Source: an uncultured Luteitalea sp.
Lineage (GTDB): Bacteria > Acidobacteriota > Vicinamibacteria > Vicinamibacterales > Vicinamibacteraceae
DNA: 64,000 nt
NCBI GenBank assembly: GCA_934541105.1
Contig: CAKTDA010000005.1
Span: forward strand, 124,001-188,000
Reading direction: 5' to 3'
Positions 52,186-62,852 of this stretch are shown in pieces (positions within the stretch are counted from its first letter, which is position 1; every line of letters begins with the position of its first letter). The notes beneath the pieces are model-generated. The model saw nothing but the letters and a program-made list of their open reading frames with translations. It made no database searches and was not told where the DNA came from. The position numbers were made by a program, and so were the translations under genes.

Positions 52186-53052
52186 ATGGCGATGAATCTC
52201 TTACAGGTCGGTGCCGTGTGCGGCGTGCTGTGGCTCGGGACGGTGGCACCGGTCGTCGCGCAGGCACCGGCATCGGCGTCGGCGGCCGTGCCGCAGGACG
52301 AAGCCGCCAGCGCGGAACCCTACGCCTGGCGCGGCCACGAGGACGCCATCGAGGCGTACCTGCGCGACGCACCAATCACGCACTTCAAGGACATCCCGGT
52401 CGGCATCACCAAGCCCCGCCGCGGGTACTTCGAGCCGGGCGGACCGGTGCGGAGCATGGCGTGGAAGCCCATCCCCACAGGCATGCTCCACGGCAAGATG
52501 GAGAGCTACCGCTCGGAGATCGCGGCATACGAGCTCAGCCGCTACCTCGGCCTCCACATGGTCCCGCCTGTCGTCGAGCGCCGGATCGGGTCGGCACGTG
52601 GCGCGGTCGTGTACTGGATCGACGGCGTGCGGCCCTGGACTCCCGGTGAGCCGCCCCGGATCGCGGGCGCGAAGTGGAGTCGCCAGACGAGCCGCATGCT
52701 GATGTTCGACCAGCTCATCGGCAACATCGATCGCAACCAGGGGAACCTGCTGTACGACGACAACGGCCACCTGTACCTGATCGACCACTCGCGCGCGTTC
52801 GTGGTCCAGTCCATTCCCGGCACGATCAAGCCGCCGCGACAGTTCGAGCGGCGCCTGTGGGAGCGGATCGATGCGTTGACGCGTGCCGACCTCGAGGCCG
52901 CGGTCGGACCCTGGCTCGAGGGTGCCCAGATCTCGGCCATCCTCCATCGCCGCGATGCCATGCGCAAGCACATCGAGCGCGAGGTGCGCGAGCGCGGCGA
53001 GTCGGTGGTGTTCCTGCCGCCTGGCCCCGACCAAACCGACGCCGTCTCCTGA
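52186..53052 (+). CDS. Exported HipA/PI3K-like kinase-fold protein
   Basis: A 288-residue protein; ATG 52186 or 52192. Apparent signal peptide (NLLQVGAVCGVLWLGTVAPVVAQA). The catalytic core of a distant kinase fold is visible: MLHGKMESYRSEIAAYELSRYLGLHMVPPVVERRI (Lys/Glu region), then DQLIGNIDRNQGNLLYDDNGHLYLIDHSRAF, with the D-x4-N catalytic loop and an Asp as in the DFG position. This resembles PI3/4-kinase-, HipA- and FAM20-like proteins. Location outside the cytoplasm, where ATP is scarce, is odd. Substrate unknown. Confidence 0.75.
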   Translation: MAMNLLQVGAVCGVLWLGTVAPVVAQAPASASAAVPQDEAASAEPYAWRGHEDAIEAYLRDAPITHFKDIPVGITKPRRGYFEPGGPVRSMAWKPIPTGMLHGKMESYRSEIAAYELSRYLGLHMVPPVVERRIGSARGAVVYWIDGVRPWTPGEPPRIAGAKWSRQTSRMLMFDQLIGNIDRNQGNLLYDDNGHLYLIDHSRAFVVQSIPGTIKPPRQFERRLWERIDALTRADLEAAVGPWLEGAQISAILHRRDAMRKHIEREVRERGESVVFLPPGPDQTDAVS

Positions 53053-53255
53053 CCGTCTGCTCGGCCGCACGCCGGCGTGTCGTCACCGGTTCGTCACGGC
53101 GATTTCGCGTGTCCGTCACGGTCGTGGTCCATGCTGACGGTGCATGTGTGCACGCCGGCTGACCCGGCGCATAATGTTTCGCCTCAGGCACACATGGCGT
53201 ACCGTCCCGCCTGCGAACCCTCGTGGGATCCGGGACCGCGCAGAAGGATACTTGC

Positions 53256-56200
53256 ATGCAACGCGTCGTGATTCGCTTCCTCGCACTGCTGTGTGCGCTG
53301 CACCTGTGCAGCGCCCCCGCCCGTGCGCAGTTCGACAGTGCCACAGTCCTCGGCTTCATCAGCGACCAGTCAGGGGCGGCGATGCCCGGGGTCACGGTCA
53401 CGCTCACGAATCCCGCCACCGGCATTGCGACGACGGCGGTGACCGATGAGAGGGGCCAGTACCAGTTCCTGAACGTGCGCCCCGGCAGCTATTCGCTGAA
53501 GTCGGAGCTTCAGGGCTTCACGACGGCCGTGGCGAGCAACGTCACCGTGACCGTGAACGCGCGCCAGCGCGTGGACCTCGCGATGTCGGTCGGCGGGGTC
53601 GGCGAGACCGTCGAAGTGAGTGGCGCGGCGCGACTGCTCGAGAGCGAGTCGAGCGATCGCGGCACGGTCATCACGCGGGAGCAGATCGTCAACCTGCCGC
53701 TCAACGGCCGCGCCTATGCCGACCTCGCGCTGCTCAGCCCGGGCGTCCGCCGCTCGAACATCGCCAACTCGCGCGACGCGTCGTTCAACGTCAACGGCCT
53801 CCGCAGCGCGCTGAACAACTTCATCCTCGACGGTGTGGACAACAACTCGTACGGCACGAGCAACCAGGGGTTCTCCAACCAGGTCGTGCAGGTGTCGCCC
53901 GACGCGGTCGAGGAGTTCAAGGTCCAGACCAACAACTTCAGCGCGGAGTTCGGGAGGGCCGGCGGCGCGGTGATCAACGCGACGTTCCGCAGCGGGACCA
54001 ACAGCTTCCGCGGGGCCGCCTGGGAGTACAACCGCAACACGAAGCTGAACTCGACCGGGTTCTTCAAGCCCTCGTCGGGCGTGAAGCCCGAGATGAACCG
54101 CAACCAGTTCGGCGGCGTGTTCGGCGGGCCGATCATCCGCGACCGCGCGTTCTTCTTCTTCAACTACGAGGGGTTCCGCGAGGTCAGCAAGCAGCTGACG
54201 TTTGCGAGCATCCCGACGATGGAGCAGCGGCAGGGCAATCTCGGCGTGCCGGTCCGCAATCCAATCACCGGCGAGGTGTACGCAAACGGCGTCATCCCGC
54301 AGTCGGCGATCAGCGACTTCGCGAGGGAGGTCCTCGCGGGCCTGCCGGCGCCGACGCGCGGCGGCAACTCCAACAACTTCGACTCGCTGCCGCGGCGTGA
54401 GGACTTCAACGACAAGTTCGACATCAAGTTCGACCAGAAGTTGAACAACGCGACGTCCACGTTCCTGCGTTACAGCTGGCGCGACGTGGACAACTTCGAG
54501 CCCGGTTCCATCCCGGGCGCGATCAGTTCGCCGGCCAACAACTTCGTCAACGTCACGAACCACCAGTTCGCCGGCGGGCTGACGCGGACGTTGTCGTCCA
54601 ACTCGCTGCTCGAACTGCGTGTCGGCGTCTCGAAGACCGACGCGGGCAAGTCGGCACTCGGCACGGGATCGCCGAACATGCTGGAGGCGTACGGGATCAC
54701 GGGGCTGCCGACCGACACGTATTTCGCCGGCGGGCTGACGCAGCAGTCGGTGAGCGGCTGGACGGCGTGGGGCCGGCAGAACAGCAACCCGCAGTTCCAG
54801 AATCCGTTCGTCGTCGACATCCGCGCCAACTACTCGTGGATCAAGGGTGCGCACACGCTCAAGACCGGCTACGAGTACCAGTCGATCAACACCGAGGTGG
54901 ACGACGTCAACCCGAAGTACGGCCACGACCAGTACGCGGGCCAGTTCTCCCGTCCGGCAGGCGCGCCGGCAAATGCGGCGATGTACAACCTGGCCGACTT
55001 CATGTTCGGCGCGCGCAGCACCTACGATCTCGTCAACCCGTACGTGTTCAACCTGCGGCAGCGGATGCACTTCGGCTACCTGCAGGACGACTGGAAGGTG
55101 GCGCCGAACCTCACGGTGAATCTCGGCGTGCGCTACGAGTTCGGGACGCCGCAGTGGGAGGAGGACAACTACCTCACCAACTTCGATCCGGCCACCAACA
55201 CGCTGCTGCAGGCGCGAGACGGGTCGATCTACGACCGCGCGCTCGTCAATCCCGATCGCAACAACTGGGCGCCGCGCGTCGGCGTCGCCTACAGCCTCAC
55301 GCCGAAGACGGTCATCCGGTCGGCCTACGGTTTGAGCTACATCCACTTCAACCGCCTCGGCGGCGAGAACCTGCTCTCGTTCAACGGCCCGCACGTCGTG
55401 CCGATCTCGATCGCGCAGCAGCCGTCGCAGGGGCTCTGCACGAACGATCTCGCGCCGACCACCTGCTTCCGTCCCACGCAGCAGGGATACCCGGCGGGCC
55501 TCAACGTGCCGGAGAACTACGATCCGATCAACGGCCGCGTGAACCACATTCCCGCGGACCTGAAGACGGGACACGTCCAGAGCTGGCACGTCACGGTGCA
55601 GCGCGAACTGCTGCCCAACCTGATGGTGGATGTCGCCTACATCGGCAACAAGAGCGACAACCTGATGATCCTCGCCGACCTGAACCAGGCGCGGCCGAAC
55701 AACCCCGGCGAGAACACGCTGCTGCAACTGCGGCGCCCGATCCAGGGGTACCAGTTCATCCAGACCGCGTTCGACGGCGGCCGCGCCGACTACCGCGCGC
55801 TCCAGATCAAGGTCGAACGCCGCTGGTCCGACGGGCTGTACCTGTTGAACTCGTTCACGTGGTCGCGCGCGCGCGACAACGCGTCGGGCCACCTCGAGAC
55901 GGCAAACGGCGACAACAGCCGCGTCAACTACGCCAATGTCGCGGGTGAGTTCGGCCTGTCGGGGTACAACCAGCCGCTGAACAACACCACGTCGGTCGTG
56001 TGGGAACTGCCCTTCGGTGAAGGGCGGCGCTGGGGCAACGGCCTGCACCCGGTCGTCGAGGCACTTGCCGGCGGCTGGCGCGTGACGGCCATCAACACGA
56101 TGACGAGCGGCCTGCCCGCCAACCTGACCTACTCGCCGTCGGCGCAGTTCTCGGTGAGCGGCGCGCCGACGTACCGGCCCAACATCTCGGGCGACATCTA

Positions 56201-56528
56201 TGCGCCCGAAGGGCAGCAGACGATCGCCAACTGGTACAACCGCGACAACATCACGGTGCCGACCAACCCGTCGGAGCCGTTCGGCAACGCGCCCCGCAAC
56301 GCGGCCCGCGGCCCCGGCATCTACACGCTGGACCTCGGCCTGCACAAGGGCTTCGGCCTCGGCGTGGGGCAGTCGCGGCTCGAGGTGCGGATCGAGGCGT
56401 TCAACGTGCTGAACAAGACGAACTTCGGTGCGCCCAACAGCAACAGGACGTCCACGAACTTCGGCACCATCACGTCCCTGGCGACGACCCCGCGCCAGAT
56501 TCAGCTCGGCGTCAGGTTCAGCTTCTGA
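53256..56528 (+). CDS. TonB-dependent receptor with carboxypeptidase-regulatory-like domain (Oar type)
   Basis: A 1090-residue outer-membrane receptor. ATG 53256 starts the signal peptide (VVIRFLALLCALHLCSAPARAQ). The beta-sandwich is at about 25-110 (ATVLGFISDQSGAAMPGVTVTLTNPATGIATTAVTDERGQYQFLNVRPGSYSL), then a plug (TVITREQIVNLPLNGRAYADLALLSPGVRRS, NFILDGVDNNSYGTSNQGF) and a 22-strand barrel ending in RQIQLGVRFSF. Oar-like receptors import large oligosaccharides or peptides. TAATGT at 53172-53177 is a possible -10 giving a leader of about 75 nt. Next to sugar-modifying genes. Confidence 0.95.
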   Translation: MQRVVIRFLALLCALHLCSAPARAQFDSATVLGFISDQSGAAMPGVTVTLTNPATGIATTAVTDERGQYQFLNVRPGSYSLKSELQGFTTAVASNVTVTVNARQRVDLAMSVGGVGETVEVSGAARLLESESSDRGTVITREQIVNLPLNGRAYADLALLSPGVRRSNIANSRDASFNVNGLRSALNNFILDGVDNNSYGTSNQGFSNQVVQVSPDAVEEFKVQTNNFSAEFGRAGGAVINATFRSGTNSFRGAAWEYNRNTKLNSTGFFKPSSGVKPEMNRNQFGGVFGGPIIRDRAFFFFNYEGFREVSKQLTFASIPTMEQRQGNLGVPVRNPITGEVYANGVIPQSAISDFAREVLAGLPAPTRGGNSNNFDSLPRREDFNDKFDIKFDQKLNNATSTFLRYSWRDVDNFEPGSIPGAISSPANNFVNVTNHQFAGGLTRTLSSNSLLELRVGVSKTDAGKSALGTGSPNMLEAYGITGLPTDTYFAGGLTQQSVSGWTAWGRQNSNPQFQNPFVVDIRANYSWIKGAHTLKTGYEYQSINTEVDDVNPKYGHDQYAGQFSRPAGAPANAAMYNLADFMFGARSTYDLVNPYVFNLRQRMHFGYLQDDWKVAPNLTVNLGVRYEFGTPQWEEDNYLTNFDPATNTLLQARDGSIYDRALVNPDRNNWAPRVGVAYSLTPKTVIRSAYGLSYIHFNRLGGENLLSFNGPHVVPISIAQQPSQGLCTNDLAPTTCFRPTQQGYPAGLNVPENYDPINGRVNHIPADLKTGHVQSWHVTVQRELLPNLMVDVAYIGNKSDNLMILADLNQARPNNPGENTLLQLRRPIQGYQFIQTAFDGGRADYRALQIKVERRWSDGLYLLNSFTWSRARDNASGHLETANGDNSRVNYANVAGEFGLSGYNQPLNNTTSVVWELPFGEGRRWGNGLHPVVEALAGGWRVTAINTMTSGLPANLTYSPSAQFSVSGAPTYRPNISGDIYAPEGQQTIANWYNRDNITVPTNPSEPFGNAPRNAARGPGIYTLDLGLHKGFGLGVGQSRLEVRIEAFNVLNKTNFGAPNSNRTSTNFGTITSLATTPRQIQLGVRFSF

Positions 56529-56535
56529 TGCCGCA

Positions 56536-56566
56536 CAGGCGGGCCGCTCGTCGAGCGACCCGCCTG
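56536..56566. terminator. Bidirectional hairpin terminator
   Basis: CAGGCGGG-c-CGCTC pairs with GAGCG-a-CCCGCCTG around a 3-nt loop, 8 nt after the receptor stop and 34 nt from the stop of the converging oxidoreductase gene. No U-tract. Confidence 0.75.
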
Positions 56567-56600
56567 CTCAATCGTTCGACGACGCACCCGGTCTCGGGCG

Positions 56601-57947
<1,347 letters not shown>

Positions 57948-58016
57948 GAGCGCGATTTCTCCAGGAGAGGGTGATGGAGCGCGCCCATCTTGCCACGAAC
58001 GCTCGGGCTCCGGGCG

Positions 58017-58655
58017 TCAGGTCGACGGCCTGATCCCGGCGAGCAGCGCCAGTTCGCGCCACTTCCAGTGGCAATCGACGTCGGCAAACCCGATCGCGCG
58101 CAGCCAGCCCAGTTGCGTGGCCACGTCGAGCAGCTTGTTCGACGGATCGTCGTCTTCCGGGGCGACGCCGAGCGTCGCGAGGAACTGATCGTGGAGCCCG
58201 GGCGTCGGCGATGCGACATGCTCGAGGTTGCAGAACACGCCGCCCGGTGCGAGCGCGGCGTGGACCTCCTCGTACAGCGACCGCTTCCGCGGGTCGGTGA
58301 GGTGGTGAATCGCGAAGCTCGAGACCACGGCGTCGAACACGCCCAGGGACGGCAGGGGCGTCGAGAGGTCATGCGCCTGCACGCGCACCCGGGCGTCTCT
58401 GTCGAACCGCGCATGCAGCCTCGCCAGCATCTCGCCGGAGAAATCGATGGCGACGCCCGTTGCATCCGGCAGCGCCTCGAGCACGCGCGCCAGCAGGCGC
58501 CCGTCACCGCTCCCGAGGTCCAGCACGCGGCGCGTGCGCGAGGGCACGCACTCGAGCAGCGCGTCCTCGCCCTCGCGGCGACGGGGAATGCCGTCGGCCC
58601 GCTGCAGGTAGGCGCGCGCGTGTGCGTCGGTCGACCAGAGGTTCACGTCGGTCAT
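58017..58655 (-). CDS. Class I SAM-dependent methyltransferase
   Basis: A 212-residue cytosolic protein from ATG 58655. Motif I VLDLGSGDGRLLARVLEA, GVAIDFSGEMLARL, DLSTPLPSLGVFDAVVSSFAIHHL and ALAPGGVFCNLEHVASP. Generic ubiE-like methyltransferase; the substrate is not readable. A TAGCCT box lies 5 nt before the start, and a CGAACGC tandem repeat lies just upstream (about 58672-58697). Confidence 0.88.
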   Translation of the reverse strand: MTDVNLWSTDAHARAYLQRADGIPRRREGEDALLECVPSRTRRVLDLGSGDGRLLARVLEALPDATGVAIDFSGEMLARLHARFDRDARVRVQAHDLSTPLPSLGVFDAVVSSFAIHHLTDPRKRSLYEEVHAALAPGGVFCNLEHVASPTPGLHDQFLATLGVAPEDDDPSNKLLDVATQLGWLRAIGFADVDCHWKWRELALLAGIRPST

Positions 58656-58716
58656 GCCACAGGCTAGCGCGTTCGAACGCCGAACGCCGAACGTCCAACT
58701 CCGGAACGCCAGGGCA

Positions 58717-59505
58717 TCACCAGAGCGTGACGCTGATGAACACCGAGGCGTAGAAGAACAGGAACCGGATGATCCAGGGGCGCCACGCCAGCACATCTCC
58801 GGCGGCAATGCGCGGGCCGGCGACGAATATCGCGAACGGCAGCGCGGAGGCCACGACCATCAGGAGCAGCCTGGGCGACCACTCCGGCTGCCAGCCTGCG
58901 CCATCGACTGCGAGCCCGGCAAACGCGATCTGCTGCCGGAACAATCCGTCGCCGAGCAGCGCCAGGGGAATGGCGGCCGTGCGCCGCACCACACCTGGCA
59001 CGTACGGCCCGGGCCACGGCGGCAGCGCTCCGGGCGGCCGCTCGGGAAGTCCGAAGGCCATCTTCTGGATGCCCGTGGCAATGAGCGCGTAAATCGAGAG
59101 GAAGGGCAGCGAGAACATCAACATCGGCCAGCGTCGCTCGAGGGCGACGTCGCGATCGGTATCCTCGGGGCCGCGGGTGAGCAGGATGAACAGGAACAGG
59201 CCGACGACGACCCAGCCAAACCACGGCAGGGAACCGAACCACGCGCTCCAGCCGTCCGCGCTCGCGCTGGTCGTCATCGCCTGCGCGAGTTGCAGCGGCT
59301 CGCCAATCCAGCGCCGGACGACCGATTCACTCAGGAACACCCACGCGACAAGGAGCACGTCCTCGACTTCCAGGACGTGCCGGGCGCGTCGTGCTCGCGG
59401 ACCGTCGGCCGCCCGGGACTGGCGTTCGCCCTTGTACTGCGCCGCAGCGTCCGCCCCCCGATTCTCGGGGGTGGCCCTCGTGCCCTGCTGGGTCATGCGA
59501 TGCAT
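58717..59505 (-). CDS. Multi-pass membrane protein of unknown function
   Basis: A 262-residue protein from ATG 59505 (or 59496). After a hydrophilic N-terminal part it has about six membrane helices: LPWFGWVVVGLFLFILLTR, WPMLMFSLPFLSIYALIATGIQKM, RRTAAIPLALLGDGLFRQQIAFAGLAV, LLLMVVASALPFAIFVAGP and WIIRFLFFYASVFISVTLW. I do not recognise a family; no catalytic motif is visible. Confidence 0.7.
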   Translation of the reverse strand: MHRMTQQGTRATPENRGADAAAQYKGERQSRAADGPRARRARHVLEVEDVLLVAWVFLSESVVRRWIGEPLQLAQAMTTSASADGWSAWFGSLPWFGWVVVGLFLFILLTRGPEDTDRDVALERRWPMLMFSLPFLSIYALIATGIQKMAFGLPERPPGALPPWPGPYVPGVVRRTAAIPLALLGDGLFRQQIAFAGLAVDGAGWQPEWSPRLLLMVVASALPFAIFVAGPRIAAGDVLAWRPWIIRFLFFYASVFISVTLW

Positions 59506-59545
59506 TATGGACGAGCCGGATGCACGCCCCAGCCAGTGCTGCGCG

Positions 59546-59551
59546 TAATAT
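59546..59551 (+). promoter_or_regulatory. -10 box of the NTF2-like gene (leaderless start)
   Basis: TAATAT ends 6 nt before ATG 59558; no ribosome-binding site. The clearest case of this pattern in the window. Confidence 0.5.
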
Positions 59552-59557
59552 GCGCGC

Positions 59558-60031
59558 ATGCTGAAAACCGTCGCCGCCTCCGGTCTCGTCGTGTTCCTCG
59601 CCTGTTCTCCCTCGTTCGCCCAGACGCCGGCACCGGCAAGGGCTGGTGCCGCGGCCGTTGCCGGCAAGGACGCCGAGGCCGTGCGCAGCGCCGAACTTGC
59701 GCGGTTCAAGGCGATGACCACAAACGATCTCGCCACCCTGCGCACGCTGCTCGGCGACGACCTGATCTACACGCACTCGAACGCGGCGCTCGACACCAAG
59801 GCGAGCTACGTCGGCAGCATCGAGAGCGGCGACCTGAAGTACGTGTCGATCGAACCGACAGACATGAAAGTTCGCACTTACGGGACTATGGCGGTGATCA
59901 CGGCGGAGGCGGCAATCACGTCGGTGTCGAAGGGGCAGACGATGAGCAGCCGGCTGCGGTACACGGACGTCTGGGTGCAGCGCGACGGCCGCTGGCAGAT
60001 GGTCGGCTGGCAGAGCACGCGGATCCCGTAG
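59558..60031 (+). CDS. Exported NTF2-like (DUF4440) protein
   Basis: A 157-residue protein with signal peptide LKTVAASGLVVFLACSPSFAQ. The NTF2-like cone fold reads ELARFKAMTTNDLATLRTLLGDDLIYTHSNAALDTKASYVGSIESGDLKYVSIEPTDMKVRTYGTMAVI, then YTDVWVQRDGRWQMVGWQSTRI. DUF4440 members are small ligand-binding or enzyme-like proteins; the role is unknown. Confidence 0.9.
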   Translation: MLKTVAASGLVVFLACSPSFAQTPAPARAGAAAVAGKDAEAVRSAELARFKAMTTNDLATLRTLLGDDLIYTHSNAALDTKASYVGSIESGDLKYVSIEPTDMKVRTYGTMAVITAEAAITSVSKGQTMSSRLRYTDVWVQRDGRWQMVGWQSTRIP

Positions 60032-60060
60032 CGACCGAGGAACGCCGAACGTCGAACGCG

Positions 60061-60101
60061 TAGGCTGCAGGCTGCAGGCCCTAGGCTGTAGGCTGTAGGC
60101 C
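60061..60101 (+). repeat. Tandem TAGGCTG(C/T)AGGC repeat abutting a start codon
   Basis: TAGGCTGCAGGCTGCAGGCC followed by CTAGGCTGTAGGCTGTAGGC, ending at the base before ATG 60102. A CGAACG-type repeat precedes it (60039-60060). The whole spacer between the two genes is repeat sequence. Confidence 0.85.
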
Positions 60102-61019
60102 ATGATGCACCTGGGCTTTGTCACCGCCATCCTGCCCGAGTTCGACCTGGAGCAGGTGCTCGCCTTTGCCGCTGCCGAGCGGTTCTCGTGCGTGGAGGTC
60201 ATGTGCTGGCCTGTCGGCAGGGCCGAACGCAAGTACGCCGGCGTCACGCACGTCGACGTGACCGATTTCACGCGCGCGCACGGGGAGGACGTGCTCGCGC
60301 TGTGCGCGAAGCACGGCGTGTCGATCTCCGCGCTCGGCTACTACCCGAACCTGCTCGATCCCGATTCCGGCGTGGCGGAGGTCGCACGCGCGCAGCTCGC
60401 GCGGGTGATCACGGCGGCGCCGCTGCTCGGGCTCGACACGGTCAACACGTTCGTCGGCCGCGACTGGCGGCGCAGTGTGGACGACAACTGGCCGCGCTTC
60501 CTCGAGGTGTGGCGGCCGCTGCTGCGCCTGGCCGAGGACCACGGCGTGCGCATCGGCATCGAGAACTGCCCGATGTCGTTCACGCAGGACGAGTGGCCGG
60601 GCGGCAAGAACCTCTTCACGACGCCCGCGATCTGGCGCCGGGCGTTCGAGGACCTCGCGTCGCCGAACCTCGGGCTCAACTACGACCCGTCGCACTTCGC
60701 GCTGCAGCACATGGACCCGTGCAGCCCCCTGCGCGAGTTCGAGGACCGCCTGTTCCACGTCCATGCCAAGGACGTGAAGATCGACAGGCATCGCCTCGAC
60801 CAGGTGGGCGTGTTTGCCCACCCGCTCGAGTGGCACCAGCCGCGCATCCCCGGCTACGGCGAGATCGACTGGGCGCACTTCATGGGGGCGCTGATGGAGA
60901 CGAGCTACCGCGGCCCCGTCTGCATCGAGGTCGAGGACGGCACGTTCGGCACGACGCTCGAAGGGCGGCAACAGGCGCTGCGCGTCGCGCGCAACGTGCT
61001 GGAACCGTATTTCGGGTAG
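60102..61019 (+). CDS. TIM-barrel sugar phosphate isomerase/epimerase
   Basis: A 305-residue cytosolic protein. MMHLGFVTAILPEFDLEQVLAFAAAERFSCVEVMCWP, HGVSISALGYYPNLLDPD, DTVNTFVGRDWRRSVDDNW, VRIGIENCPMSFT (metal Glu), LGLNYDPSHFALQHMD (metal Asp/His), LFHVHAKDVKID and VCIEVEDGTFG (metal Glu). Xylose-isomerase-like superfamily; likely acts on a keto-sugar or inositol derivative. The tandem repeat immediately before the ATG leaves no room for a normal ribosome-binding site. Confidence 0.9.
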   Translation: MMHLGFVTAILPEFDLEQVLAFAAAERFSCVEVMCWPVGRAERKYAGVTHVDVTDFTRAHGEDVLALCAKHGVSISALGYYPNLLDPDSGVAEVARAQLARVITAAPLLGLDTVNTFVGRDWRRSVDDNWPRFLEVWRPLLRLAEDHGVRIGIENCPMSFTQDEWPGGKNLFTTPAIWRRAFEDLASPNLGLNYDPSHFALQHMDPCSPLREFEDRLFHVHAKDVKIDRHRLDQVGVFAHPLEWHQPRIPGYGEIDWAHFMGALMETSYRGPVCIEVEDGTFGTTLEGRQQALRVARNVLEPYFG

Positions 61020-61040
61020 TGCCCGGATGGTCGAAGGGGA

Positions 61041-61062
61041 CCGTCGACCTGAAGGTCGACGG
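61041..61062. repeat. REP-like palindrome
   Basis: CCGTCGACCT-GA-AGGTCGACGG, perfect 10-bp arms, followed by CTACGAAC. It shares the GGCTAC tail with the element at 46908-46927. The next 30 bp repeat ACGAACTCACCTGC. Lies after the epimerase gene, between convergent genes. Confidence 0.6.
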
Positions 61063-61172
61063 CTACGAACTCACCTGCTCACCTACTACGAACTCACCTG
61101 CGAACAATCCGATCGATTCACCAGGAACGGGCCGAGCGATTCGTGGGCGTCGATGTTCACATCGACGCTCCC

Positions 61173-62075
61173 CTACGCGATCGCGGTGCGGAACTCGTCG
61201 AGGAAGCGCCGCACCTTGTCCTTCGCGTCGCCGGGACCGAGCGTCTCGATGGGCACGTAGCCGCGGTAGCGCGCCTCGCGGAGGATGCGCGCGATCTGCT
61301 TCAGGTCGACGCGCTCCTCCCGGCCACGCCGGTACACGAGTTCCTTCACCTGCCACGTGTAGGCATGCGGCGCGAGCCGCGCGATCTCGGCATACGGATC
61401 GTCGGTCGTGCGCAGGCTGCCGATGTCCACGTTGAGGCCGAACCATGGCGACGTGATCCGCCGGCGAATCTCCAGGTAGTCGTCGGCGACCTTCAGGGCA
61501 TCGTTGTGGTTCTGGAGGACGATGGCTACGCCGCGAACTGCGCCGGCGTCCACGCAGCGCTGAATCCCGTCGACGATCCAGTCCATCACGGCCGCCTTCG
61601 GATGGCCGTCCGGCATCACGCGCCCGTCGAACACGCGCAGCACCGGTGCACCAAGCTTCGCAGCCACGTCCACCCACTCGGTGACGAGCCCGACGTCGGC
61701 GTCGCGCTTCGCGGCGTCAGGGACGGCAAAGTCGTTGCGCACGCCGGTCCCGCTGATGCCGAGCCCGAGGCTGAAGGCCAGGTGCTTGATGCGGTAGATC
61801 CGCGCGTCGTCCGGCACCGCGGGGTAGCCGGTGAAGTAGTACCCGGTCGGGTCCACGGCGTCGAACCCGATCTGCGCGCAGTACTCGATGACCTGCTCGA
61901 GCGACATCTCGCCGCGCGTGAGCGGCCCGTTGAACGAATAGAGATTGCAGCTGGTCTTGATGCGCGACGGAAATCCGGGCACCACCGACGCCCGCGCACG
62001 TGTGCCTGCCGTCGTTGCCGCCGTTGCCGTGAGTGCGGCCAGCCATGCGCGCCTGCTGATGGTCATGATTCGCAT
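61173..62075 (-). CDS. Exported TIM-barrel sugar phosphate isomerase/epimerase
   Basis: A 300-residue protein from ATG 62075 (62066 also possible). AGGAG lies 13 nt before 62075. Tat-like signal (ISRRAWLAALTATAATTAGTRARA). Barrel: TSCNLYSFNGPLTRGEMSLEQVIEYCAQIGFDAVDPTGYYF, GAPVLRVFDGRVM, GVAIVLQNHNDALK, WFGLNVDIGSLR, YTWQVKELVYRRG and YVPIETLGPGD. Several metal-site carboxylates of the family are present. Divergent from the DUF1080 gene. Confidence 0.9.
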   Translation of the reverse strand: MRIMTISRRAWLAALTATAATTAGTRARASVVPGFPSRIKTSCNLYSFNGPLTRGEMSLEQVIEYCAQIGFDAVDPTGYYFTGYPAVPDDARIYRIKHLAFSLGLGISGTGVRNDFAVPDAAKRDADVGLVTEWVDVAAKLGAPVLRVFDGRVMPDGHPKAAVMDWIVDGIQRCVDAGAVRGVAIVLQNHNDALKVADDYLEIRRRITSPWFGLNVDIGSLRTTDDPYAEIARLAPHAYTWQVKELVYRRGREERVDLKQIARILREARYRGYVPIETLGPGDAKDKVRRFLDEFRTAIA

Positions 62076-62132
62076 CCCGATTCCGGAACTCCTGGCAACC
62101 AGTCTCCGGCGCAGTATAGTGTCCCGCAAGCC

Positions 62133-62852
62133 ATGCGTGCCCTCCTCGTTGCCTCGATCTGCCTGCTCGTCCCGCTCGCTGCCGGCGCACAGCCGCGGCC
62201 GGAATGGGCGCCACTGTTCAACGGCAAGGACTTCACCGGCTGGACCAACATCAACACCGCGCCCGACACATGGAGCATCCGCGACGGCATGGTGGTGACG
62301 ACGGGCAAGCCGCTCGGCGTGCTGTGCAGCGATCGCATGTACGAGAACTTCGTGCTGCACGTCGAGTGGATGCACCTCGAGCCGGGTGGCAACTCCGGGA
62401 TGTTCATCTGGAGTGCGGCGCGGGCCGACGAGGAGGACCGCCTGCCGGACGGCCTGGAGGTGCAGATGCTCGAGCTCGACTGGCCGACGCTCAACGTGCG
62501 CAACGGCGTGACGCCGACCGACGACTACGTCCACGGCGAGTTGTTCGGCGTCGGCGGCGTGAAGATCGTCCCCGACAACCCGCGCGGATCGCGCAGCAAG
62601 TCGATCGAGAAGCGCGCAATCGGCCGCGGCAACTGGAACACCTACGACCTCGTGGCGGTCGACGGCGTCGCGAAGCTGTCGGTGAACGGGAAGTTCGTCA
62701 ACGGCATCAGCAAGTCGTCCCGACGCAAGGGCTACATCTGCATGGAGGCCGAGGGTGCGGAGATCCACTTCCGCAACCTCTGGATCATGGAACTGCCCGG
62801 GGGCGTCACCACGCCCGATCAGATTGCCCCTGAGCGCGAGGTGCGCCGATGA
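62133..62852 (+). CDS. Exported DUF1080 (3-keto-disaccharide hydrolase-like) protein
   Basis: A 239-residue protein from ATG 62133 with signal peptide RALLVASICLLVPLAAGAQ. DUF1080 features: WAPLFNGKDFTGWTNINTAPDTWSIRDGMVVTTGKPLGVLCSDRMYENFVLHVEWMHLEPGGNSGMFIW, and GLEVQMLELDWP. The concanavalin-like fold occurs in enzymes cleaving 3-keto-glycosides, which fits the Gfo/Idh oxidoreductases nearby. TATAGT at 62115-62120 is the likely -10 (leader about 6 nt). Its stop overlaps the next start (ATGA). Confidence 0.9.
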   Translation: MRALLVASICLLVPLAAGAQPRPEWAPLFNGKDFTGWTNINTAPDTWSIRDGMVVTTGKPLGVLCSDRMYENFVLHVEWMHLEPGGNSGMFIWSAARADEEDRLPDGLEVQMLELDWPTLNVRNGVTPTDDYVHGELFGVGGVKIVPDNPRGSRSKSIEKRAIGRGNWNTYDLVAVDGVAKLSVNGKFVNGISKSSRRKGYICMEAEGAEIHFRNLWIMELPGGVTTPDQIAPEREVRR

